A stretch of DNA of 64,000 nt from Symbiodinium natans. Lineage: Eukaryota > Sar > Dinophyceae > Suessiales > Symbiodiniaceae. Below the pieces are notes generated by a model. The model ran no database searches, was not told the DNA's origin, and saw nothing but the letters and a program-made list of their open reading frames with translations. Where the stretch lies: positions 152,501-216,500 of the forward strand of contig CAJNDS010002482.1 in the NCBI GenBank assembly GCA_905221605.1, in the 5' to 3' direction. Positions 38,001 to 47,505 of the stretch are shown piece after piece (positions within the stretch are counted from its first letter, which is position 1; each line of letters begins with the position of its first letter). The position numbers and the translations under genes are program-made.

Positions 38001-40399
38001 CACGAATGTGTGTTGTTGGGGGACTGACAGACTCGGAGCACGTCCCAGTACCACTAGGTACTGCCTTAGCATAGCGAAACCATCAAGGCGATGACGAGAG
38101 AACTGCTTAGCTTGGTGACATGTCTCCCCATGCTTAGGGAGAAGCTGGGCAGAACTCTTCCACACACTGAGAACAAGCCAGTGCGTCCTCAAAACTGAAC
38201 AAACAACAGAGCAAGACTGAATGACAAAACTTGCTTCTTGGCAGCGTTCAGCATGCAAACACTGCAGACACTGCAGACACAGTGACAAGCAGAGAGTCGT
38301 CCTGCGTCACCAAGTCCCGCTTCATGAGCGGGAACGGACAAGTACAAGTTCCGGGCCTTGATGGACCAAGAAATTGAATTGATTAAAACTGAGTGGAAAA
38401 ACCACCGTAACCTCTCACCAACATCCACCGTACTCCAATGTTGTGCCTCAAGCACTTAGCAATTTACACCGTGTATGTGATCAAGCACCCTAAACTGGCA
38501 CTCTGCAACAATCGCCTCTCGACAACTTGTTTTGCGACTTAATGAGCGAAACTGCAAACCTGCAATTCATTCCTATGGTGTAAGGCTGAAACGTACACAT
38601 GCCCTGTTCCGAAGTGCATTGGGTCGGCACAAACCTCCCGAGTTCCAAGGGCGCAGTGGATAAGTTGAAATGACCACACGCGGCATTGCTCACAGATGCA
38701 CTGCATTGCCCGGATTACCTTTTTTCTGACACTCAAACGCAGCACCTGGGAAGGATCTGGCCCGAGAGCGCGAAGGCGATCACAAACATAAGAACAGACA
38801 GGGTCCAAACCCACCTCAACATGGCGTACAAATCTGCCACTGCATGATTTTTCAATATGTTCTGTCTCTTCATCACGGGCTGTGAGCTCGGCTGGGAAGA
38901 CCAAATTTCGGTCTTCGGGTGCGCCTGGCATTCACAAGGCTCACGCAAACACGATCAAACCCGTGCGTGGTGCCGTAACTGCCTCTTTGTCCTTGTCGAT
39001 CGCAACATGTTTGCGAGTCATGTGGTTATATTATCAGGAAATTAACGAAACTGCATTGAAATTGTGACGATTCAGGCGAGCACGAGTCTCAGTCAGTTTT
39101 GATGCAAGCAACGAAACAGGGTGGGGAAAGCTGAAAGGCGAACGGGATTGACAAAACGTTCACACATGTGCTTGTCACTTTCGCCATGTGCACTTACACT
39201 CACTGGCACGGCTGCGGAAGGAACTTGTGACATGTTTGCATTGCTTTACTGTAGTGCAGCACACATTCCACACAACACTTCATGGCGCCTACGGACCCAC
39301 ACATTACAAGGTTTGCGCATCGCTCGGGGTGATTGAGGTGACAAGCTGCCAGCTATCATTCATGCTCGGCCAAATGTTGTGGTCGTTAAACAGCAACCAA
39401 CCCTTCCGAACAAAAGAGCCAGCATCGGGCCGGTGCAAAGCCAGCTTTCAGCAACGTCAAGTTTTCTCTTTGTCAATGTTAATGAAACACACAACGTCAC
39501 AATAAACATGACATGAAGTGCAAATGACATCAAAAAAAGAAATGTGTAAAATCATCAAATCACACTCGGACTATGCACGGTGTTCTTCCTATTTCTGGCC
39601 CGAAGGGCCTCCACGCACGGAGACCTGAGGTGCAATCACCTCCCAACGCATTCGCACCCACCAGGGTGTGCAACGTCGCACTTGCTGACTCCCTGTCGAA
39701 GTGGTGGATGTGGATGGTTTATACTTGTGTCGGATGTAGGGGTGTCGGAGCCTGCCGGCTTTGATGTCATTTGCCATACGTTTTCTGTTTTCTATATGTT
39801 GTGACATTGTGAAATGACTTTTGTGGGTTGCCTTCCCGTTGAACTTCGGGAAATAGGTTATCTATCTTTCCCGCTTACGAAACCATTCTTGTTTACCGCA
39901 AATGTTCGGTGAACACATGCGTGCATGTGACGCGCGTGCGTGCCCCTGACAGCCGAAGTTTTGTAGCTTGTGCGCGAGGAATACAAACTTTTGTTCCAGG
40001 TTCGAAGCAGTAGGTCAATAAGAACTTTTTGATTGTTAACAAGGTCAAGCCAGGAACCCAAAAACAATCGGAACGCAAACAGTGTCGGAGGGAAACCCTC
40101 ACTTCAAGATCCATTCCGTATGCATCAGAGATCACAAGGTGACGCAGGATAGTTGATTGGTTGACTCGAAAAACCTCGTGTCATGGCGTGTCTGCCGGAA
40201 GAGCATAGATTGAAACTGCGTGTTCAATCTGGCTATACCCGCTCCAGAATTTATCATCTTGGATCCCAAATCCTTCAAGCAGGATGTCGATAAGCATGAA
40301 AAATATGTTCGCGAATATACATGTAAAAAAAAACATCCAGAGTCAACTGTGCAGCGGCGGCATCGGGCTGTTTTTTTCACGCGTCTGGGCAAGCTCCAA
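29061..40399. other. long host region without recognisable genes
   Basis: This is eleven kilobases of balanced composition with only short overlapping frames. Local details are a 22-bp tandem duplication (TTTTTGGGTGTTTACAGTGTT) at about 33670-33714, a 14-bp duplication (GTGAACATTGAAT) at about 35387-35414, a CACACACA tract near 31599 and a GTGGCGT-type simple region. No RT, transposase, rRNA or tRNA signature was seen. Intron-rich host exons could be present and would not be visible this way. Confidence 0.45.
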
Positions 40400-41115
40400 A
40401 CATGTCCGCTCTCGCGCCCCTACGGCTCTGTCCTCCCATGTACTATTTAATACTATTTGTACTACAATTCAAGGAAAATCCCTCCGCTTGCCGTGCCGCA
40501 GCACGCGCCGCAGCACTGCCGCAGTCCGCTCTCGCGCCCCTCCGGCTCTGCCCTCCCAATATTACGTTTGTATATATACAATTCAACGACAATCCCTCAG
40601 CTTGCCGTGCCGAAGCACGCGCCGCAGTCCGCTCTCGCGCCGCAGTCCGCTCTCGCCCCGTAATTACACTCCATTTGTACTATAATACAAGCAGCACGCG
40701 CCGCAGTCCGCTCTCGTGCCCTCCGGCTTTGTTCTCCCAGTACTACACTTGCCTCACAGTTCAACGAAAAACTCAGCTGGCCGTGTCGCAGCACCCGCCG
40801 TAGCACTTGCCGCAGTCCGCTCTCGCGCCCCTCCGGCTCCGTCCTCCCAGTTCTACATTTGTACTACATTCAACGAACATCCCTCTGCTTGCCACGCCAC
40901 CGGACGCCCCGCAGTCCCCTCGCGCCCTCCGGCTTTGTCTTCCCAGCACTAATGATATTACAATCCAACGAAAATCCTTCAGCTTGAAGCGCCACTCCGG
41001 CTCTGTCCCCCCAGTACTGCATCAATTTGTACTACAATTCAACGGGGATCTCTCTTGCCGCGCCGCCGGACGTGCCGCAGTCCGCTCTCGAAACCCTCCG
41101 GCTCTGTCACCCCTG
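40400..41115. repeat. degenerate minisatellite of about 100-130 bp units
   Basis: The core GCAGTCCGCTCTCGCGCCCC, then TCCGGCTCTGTCCTCCCA, an AT-rich spacer such as ACTATTTGTACTACAATTCAACG, and AAATCCCTC-GCTTGCCGTGCCGCAGCACGC recurs at about 40405, 40520, 40630, 40700, 40815, 40905 and 41080 with deletions in some units. Frames across it (133 codons and similar) are repeat-derived. Confidence 0.75.
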
Positions 41116-41574
41116 CAGTGCTACATCTGTTTTTTTGGACTGACGCCTTTTTACTACATCAGTAGCGCAGTAGGCCGGTCTTGTTGGGCTCGACATAACA
41201 GGTGAAACGAATTCAGCGCGCACAAACCACCAAACACACCACGCAACCACCCAAGAACCAAAGAAACAGAAGAAACAAAGCAAGCAAAGGCGCTGAAGTA
41301 CTAGGTAACCCCACGCACTCAGTACTCGAAGTCGTCGTTGAAGTCCCGGTGCAATCATACAGCACAGAGCATGCGGGGAATCGCAAATTGCGACACTGCC
41401 AGATTCTCAAAACCACCATCATGTAGCCACTGGTGCGACATCATTCGAACCGAACCGAAGTCATCAATCGATGGTCAGGATCACGTACCCCTCGTCAAGG
41501 ACAGATAACAGACCCGCAGTGGCAAAGGGATGTTACAGGTCAGACTCCCCAAAGGAGAGGAAAGACGTGCGTAT

Positions 41575-42860
41575 GCCCCATGGTGGTCAGCCAGTGGGGA
41601 CTTAACAGCAAGAACAATCAAGGCGAGACCGGCCCAGGGCACTCCATGGTGGTCAGCCAGTGGAGCAGCCCCGAGCGAAAGGTCCTCCGCTCACCCTGGC
41701 TTGCAGCTGCGCCCACCTGGATAGATGTCCGCGCACAAGCAAAGTCATCAGACTGCCAGAGGGGAGGCCAAGCCTTCACTGCGTGAGTAGCTACAGCTAC
41801 CGATTCCACCGTGAGCGTCATCAGCACGTTGCCAAACCCTTAAAAGCACAGAGTTTAAAGTGGCGACCGAAGACCCCCAGTCAAGACATCGCACACAAGG
41901 CCACACAGCTTTTGCGTTGGCCTGCGCGTCAGTCTGCATCAGGTCCCTCCAAACCCGAATCCAATCAGAGCCATCAGGTTACAGCCAAGCAAGCGGCGAA
42001 ACATCTGTGCCGCCGCAAGCCAAGCACAGACGAGGATGACCCTATTGAAGGCCAGGTTAGTGCACAGGTGCTCAATGGCTCCCTGCCATGGCAGTGGGTG
42101 TATATTCTCCACATAGAAGTGCCCACCGTTTGGAAGAAAGCACCGCAGTATTGGTCTTTCCAGAGTCGGCACTCAGCCGAGATATTACAGAAGGGCGGGT
42201 TACATTGCCGTGACAGCACGTGAATCACGTGTCGTCTCGTCCAACGATGAACAGCGAGGCAACCAGGGTTGGCGGTTGTTGGGTCTCAAGGCCGAAGGGT
42301 TCACGTAAGGCCATAGCACAGAAATGGAGCAACCGAACCGGCTGACGGGGGCAGAGGAGAGGAAGACTGGGCAGTCTTACCTTGGACATAACACGAGGAA
42401 CACTCAAGCCCAGAGTACTCCATGGAGGTCAGCCAGTGGAGCAGCCCCGAGCGAGAGGCTCTCCGCTCCATTAGGCTCACCGTAGCGCCCACCCAGAAGG
42501 GTGTCCCCGTCCCGACAAGTTGCATCAAACAGCCAAAAGGGAGGTCAATGCGCATCAGTAGCGACCGATTCCACTGGGGAAAACACCAGTCCTTGCACAT
42601 AGCAGAGCAGTAGACCTCAGGGTTTGCCAATGTTGCACGAATCCTTCCTTCTGTAAGGCAAGAGGAGACGGCAGGGTCAACAACAAGCGCCTTGAAGTTG
42701 TACCCCTTACCACATTCGCCGAGGCAGGTTGGGGTGCCATGGAAACTTCCTATTACAAGCGTCCGTGCGCTCCATGGTGGTCAGCCACTGGGGACTTACA
42801 AGTGAGCACTGCAGACCAGCCCAGGGCTCCCCATGGTGGTCAGCCAGTGGGGCAGCCGCG
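41575..42860. repeat. dispersed repeat with CCATGGTGGTCAGCCAGTGG core
   Basis: The core CCATGGTGGTCAGCCAGTGG occurs near 41578, 41645, 42420 (one change, GGAGG), 42773 and 42831. At 41645 and 42420 it continues with AGCAGCCCCGAGCG and a further 150 bp of similar sequence ending near a CCGATTCCAC block, so longer units of about 200 bp are involved. It precedes the decayed coding block on the minus strand and may be the 3' non-coding part of that element. Confidence 0.65.
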
Positions 42861-42986
42861 AGCCGCAGCCAAGAGCAGCAGGCTCCCTGGGGGCTCCCAG
42901 GACGGAAGCCATTGAGTAGCGACGGCTACCGATTCAGATAATACAGTCCAGTGGTCCCACCCATGCAATCAGGTGGGTTTGAGGGA

Positions 42987-45448
42987 TTATTGCCAAGGGC
43001 CTTCCCAGTCAGGGCGTCGCGGGCGGTAGCCTGCAGAGACAGTATGTGCCCGTCTTCCTGACTTTTTGGCAACCGGCTTAGTACCTTCGGCCACTTTCAA
43101 ATCCTCGTCACTGGCGGCATCACGAGGCTTGACGCATACTTGTGGCAACTCCTCCTCGCTAACCCCCCACTCAGGGATGCCAGTTGGGATGGAGCCCCCT
43201 ATGTGCCGTTTCATTGAGGCTTGGGCTGCATGCCACATCGTCCGGATGGCGTCCTGTATTTGCAGCGAGGGCCGAGGGCTCGGGCTCCTTGGGAGTGCCA
43301 TGGCAGTACAGCTTGAACCAGAAGCTGTTGAGTTGCTGCTTAGTTGGATGCTTGGATCTTGCGAGCCCCTTGAGGGCAGCCCAATGAGCCGTGGCAGCAT
43401 CATACCACGCATTCCGGGAACGTTGGGGTCCATGCTTAGTAGGTGTTGTGCTGAGCCCTTTCCAATGCTCATCGTCAATGACCGGCAGCCGAAAAGGAGC
43501 AGCAACATCAACTTCTCGCAAGGCCGCAAGGTCAGTAGTTCGCAGTTCAGAGAAACGCCAATCGTGCACCTGCGCCTCTGGTTCGTCCGCTTCCTCTGCC
43601 AGGTCCTCCATCGATGCGGGAGACACAGCTTCCGTGTCGGAAGAGACACTGTACACATCCGGCGAGGTTTGGACCTCGTTCACACCCGCGTTTTTGCCAC
43701 GGGGCGAGGAAAGCAGGCTTTCCAAGGGCAGCACACGCCGGAGGAACACAGCCATCCGGGCAATAGTGTCGGGCCATTCCAGGTTAAAGACGGACCAAAA
43801 ATGCTCAATGTTCTGATTGGCCACCGAGGCTGCTAGGGCGAGCCTGATGGCCTCAAGAAAATGGGCAGGGGGCAACTCCGGCTTAAACTCTTGGTATTGG
43901 CGCTGCCCAAGCGTTTGTGAGCCCTGCAGCGAAATTCCAAGGAACGCATTCAGGCTAGGCTGCTGTGCGAGCCTGGCTGCCTCCATATCCGTGTGTTTGG
44001 CGGCATGCCTGCAAGGCCTCCTGGGACACCTGCCCACTGACCTGAGGGAGTCCGCTACTCGGGTCCACCGCATACTTGGTTGTAGGGCATGTGGGCAGCC
44101 GATAAGCGCGGCCGGCAAGGAAAGCCACCATGGCCGCTGGCGGCACATTGACCTGGAGGTCAGTAATCTTGTGGTCGGATTCGGGAAAGCCCACAACAAT
44201 GGGCAGTCCGGCAGTCCGCTCCAGGGGGCCTTTTTGGTGGGACTCAAATGCGAGCAAGAGCGCACCCAGCCAATAATCCCGGTCAGAGTAGCACATCATG
44301 GCCGGAAAGCTGGCGTTGATGACGCTCGGCATATCCGCCACCGCGAAGAAAAGATCAGCAATATACTGGGCAGTGGTCAGGAAACCATACCCTATCAGGG
44401 ACTCCGAGAGCCTTGCTTTATCTAACTGCGGAACCGGGCATGCCAACATATTCGCAAGGTCAACATGTTGCAGCGCTCCCGACAATCGAAGGCATTGCGC
44501 AATGATGGGGTCGTAGACCTTCAGATAAGACGCCGGGAAAGTCTCAGGCAAATGAAGAAGGGTGTCTGCGATTTGTATCAACGCGTCCGAATCCTGCAGC
44601 TGGTGCGGTAAGCCATTGAACAACTCTTCATAGGTCCTGTATGCACGAAGCTGCTGGCAATGTGTCGTGAGATGATTCGAGTCACGCAGGCTCATGTAGG
44701 GCCTAGGCTTGACATTCTTCCCAAAGTGATGTCCTGCTTGGAGCGCGCGCCACATGAGCCCACAGACCGATGTTGTTTTGCCCTGCATTGGGGGCGTATT
44801 GGCCGGGGTTCTGGGATCGCGAGTGCTGCTGGGTTCGCTTGGCCCTCTCGGCTTGGATTTTGGCGGTTCCAGCGGCTCCTTCGTACCGTCGTGATCCTGG
44901 GCGAGGGGCCGACTTTCCCTGCGGACATGGGCAATGGGCACCTGCCGAGCAGCGATGGGAGCCAGGCCAGGGGGAGGCACAGGGAGATCTGCGATGGGCT
45001 CTGCTGGTCCAGGTGGGTCCTTCGAGGGCTTGGCGCAAGGGGACCGAGATGCATGGACGTCTTTGGCCCGCTCCGGAGATGCAGTACGTGGGGGCCGGGT
45101 TCTGGGGCTAGGAGGACGACGTACTCCAGGTGGTGGGTCCCTAATGTTGCCGTTACGGCGGGGAGGGGCCGATGGGGTACCGCCTCCTCCCAACATCACT
45201 AGTTTGTGCCGGAACCCTTGGCCCTCCTGGGAGTGCCACAAGGGGTGCGGGACACATCCCGACGGGGATGTGGCGGCGGGCTGACCGCAGCAGCAATCAT
45301 GGGCCCAGGCCTGGTCCATGGCGTGGTCCATCTCCCGCCACGAGGCGGTCCTGCCGTAGATTCGCCCGGGGCAGGAGATTGCTTTGGTGTTGGTGCAGCA
45401 CTTCTGAGACAACCCCCGCATCGATGCTGGTACTACCCGCGGCCACAA
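42987..45448 (-). pseudogene. frameshifted coding remnant of unknown family, Pro-rich then helical
   Basis: Three long minus-strand frames follow each other and look like one protein: a frame over 43955-45448, a second over 43171-44265 and a third over 42987-43658. The first begins with a Pro/Arg-rich disordered part, then a helical region (YEELFNGLPHQLQDSDALIQ and on to YGFLTTAQYIADLFFAVADM). Around 44000 sensible sequence moves to the second frame (AARLAQQPSLNAFLGISLQG, EHFWSVFNLEWPDTIARMAV), and near 43250 to the third (IQDAIRTMWHAAQASMKRHI). None starts convincingly with ATG. No domain is recognised. Either decay by indels, unrecognised introns, or sequencing indels explain the frame changes. 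It lies downstream of the helicase and could be its continuation. Confidence 0.5.
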
Positions 45449-46024
45449 GGGCTGTTTCCCGGAGAGTCCACATCAATCGCAGTGTCAGAATCAAACTTGC
45501 CCGTTCGAACGGGCAGGAGGCGAAGGCCTTGGGGGGCTTGCTGGTTGGACGTGTAGGAGGGAGGTTCCCAGCCTTCGGTCCGAAGCGTTCGGTAAAGGAC
45601 CTCGCGCGTCTCTCCCCAAGTAGCCTTCAATGCCCACGCCTGGTCCAGGGGTGGCGTACCGAAGAGGTCCAGCCCAACCTTGCGCTCCACGGGCAACACA
45701 ATGCTTGCCACCTTTCGTTCCCTGAAGGCTTGCTTGTGTGATTCCATTGCAATGCCAGGGCCATCCATGCTCCACAGGCTGGCTTGTGTGCGCAGGTAGT
45801 CGGAGCAATCAAGGAGTCCCCCCGTGGCACAGGCCGCCATTTGGAAGCATGCGCCTATTCCATCGGAGTAGTGCGGTGACCAGCGGCCCCAACCCCCTAG
45901 TGAAGGAGGAGGTGGCCCGGGCAAAGCCCGCCTCGCTGTTGAACAGGAAACCGGAGGCGGGGCCAGTGGAGCAGGCGGTGGTAATAGCGCTGAAGAAGCG
46001 TTTCAGAGCCGCAATGTGTTTCAT
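45433..46024 (-). pseudogene. C-terminal part of the SF1 helicase after a frame break
   Basis: The helicase frame at 46021-47505 ends at TGA before motifs V and VI. The ATG of the next frame overlaps this stop (ATGA) and continues as KHIAALKRFFSAITTACSTG for about 60 codons. From about 45830 the best coding returns to the original helicase frame, where ESHKQAFRERKVASIVLPV resembles a degenerate motif V (H-K-x-Q-G-R-E) and WALKATWGETREVLY resembles motif VI (A-L-T-R-A-R). The pieces therefore probably form the second RecA-like domain. Key glycine and arginine residues are replaced (AF for QG, E for R), so even the rejoined domain would be doubtful. Confidence 0.5.
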
Positions 46025-47505
46025 AAGGAAGGTTCTAAGGTAAGCACAATGTCCGCCAGCACCCTGCTGAGGTCATAGCTGTTGCCTAACTTGGTTTGGG
46101 TCTCATCCTGGGCAGGCACCCGTACCCATCTACAGGTCTCCATCCACCTGCCAGCAGGGCTACGCAGAGGCCGCCCGAGCAGATGCTGCACCGTGGGACC
46201 TGGCGGCATGCGAAGGTAGGGAGCTCGGCCTATCAGCTCGAAAAGACAGGCCTCCGAATACCGACATGCATACAGGATGGCAGCAATCTCTGGGGGCAGG
46301 CGCATGGAGGAACAGAGCGAGAGATTGACGGCCGGTCCGACAATGGCCTTAAGCCCGGCGGCCTGCATGACTGTCTCTGCTTGTTTCGGCTTGACGATAC
46401 TCATGCAAAGGATCGACTCTAGCATGGAAACCGGTGAGAATAAGACATCGGAAAAGCCCGAGCCCAAGTTTGGCTTGCCCCAAGAGGGCATCTCGCATTG
46501 TCCCTTTTTCCACGGTCCTGTATTTTGGGCCGTTTGTCTGAGCAATGCCGCGGGCAAGGTGGCCGGCGTATAAAGGTCCGCAGGGACCGCATTGAGGCCA
46601 CAAGTCTTTTGCTCCAACAGTTCAGTGACATAGTGGTAGTTGGGTCGGGACCCTCCTGCGGGCTGTCTGTGATCACCGATCATGACGTCAAGTGCATGCT
46701 TGATGCGCGTCAGAATGGTATTGGAGCCTGGTGTGCCCAGTTGCTGTGCTTCATCTCGGAGCAGCAGCTCCACATCCTTTAAGCGATTGATGAGCAACGA
46801 GTAAGGGAAGCTGAGCCGTGCCACGATCGTTCCGTGTGTCGTGGCTACAAGTAGCCCCCGATACACATCATGCGCGTCAAAGGGGAGCTTGGAAGAATCC
46901 TTCTCCTTGTTGCCCGGTATGCGAGTGATGCGATTGCGAACAAAGTCATTGCTGGCTGACGTTAACCTATCCACCGTCTCGACATAGGCCCGGACCGACT
47001 CGTTGCCATGAGCAGTGTACAGGGTAAGTCGACTCGTCAGGCAAGCAACAAGCACTCCGAGAAAAGCACATGAGCGCGTTTTGCCACTGCCAGGCGCTCC
47101 AGTAATGAATACGGAAGTGCGATTGGCAGCCAAACCGTAGGAGCAAGCTCCCAGCAGCGCCGCCAGATGGCCATCAGCTCCCCAAAAGGTGTCGCAGAGA
47201 CACGCCAGGAAGGTGGGGCCCACCGCGAGCGCAAAAATACTTGCTCGGTTCCGCGGGTCGTGTTCATTGCTCAACGAATCAGGGGGCAGGCGCAGACACT
47301 CCGCATGCCACAGCGCAGGAGTCCGGGCGTCCTCTTGGCTGGGCAGCGGAGCATCTGGTAGCGTCGCTAACACGCCGGTCAGTAGCTGCGGAGTCCATTC
47401 CTTGCCATGAGTTTGCTCCTCAGCGAGCCAAATTGTGAGGAAGGTATTCAAGGGATTCGTGGACCCTGGGCCTCGCAAACCTCCGGATGAATCAACTGGG
47501 CCCAT
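46021..47505 (-). CDS. SF1 helicase, first RecA-like domain (UPF1/Pif1-like, DEAQ box)
   Basis: This is a 494-residue frame from the first ATG (47503-47505). Counting from an upstream in-frame TTG at 47517, Walker A ITGAPGSGKT lies at 138-147, Walker B LLLRDEAQQLG at 251-261, motif III MIGDHRQPAGG at 279-289 and a motif IV-like SSMRLPPEIA near 396-405. Motifs V and VI are missing from this frame and seem to lie beyond a stop and two frame changes. DEAQ and GDHRQ are typical of the UPF1-like SF1 group. The frame overlaps the end of the preceding hydrolase-like frame by 58 bp and is followed by an ATGA stop-start overlap. It belongs to the same minus-strand chain and is probably part of a mobile element rather than a cellular helicase. 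Confidence 0.68.
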   Translation of the reverse strand: MGPVDSSGGLRGPGSTNPLNTFLTIWLAEEQTHGKEWTPQLLTGVLATLPDAPLPSQEDARTPALWHAECLRLPPDSLSNEHDPRNRASIFALAVGPTFLACLCDTFWGADGHLAALLGACSYGLAANRTSVFITGAPGSGKTRSCAFLGVLVACLTSRLTLYTAHGNESVRAYVETVDRLTSASNDFVRNRITRIPGNKEKDSSKLPFDAHDVYRGLLVATTHGTIVARLSFPYSLLINRLKDVELLLRDEAQQLGTPGSNTILTRIKHALDVMIGDHRQPAGGSRPNYHYVTELLEQKTCGLNAVPADLYTPATLPAALLRQTAQNTGPWKKGQCEMPSWGKPNLGSGFSDVLFSPVSMLESILCMSIVKPKQAETVMQAAGLKAIVGPAVNLSLCSSMRLPPEIAAILYACRYSEACLFELIGRAPYLRMPPGPTVQHLLGRPLRSPAGRWMETCRWVRVPAQDETQTKLGNSYDLSRVLADIVLTLEPSL

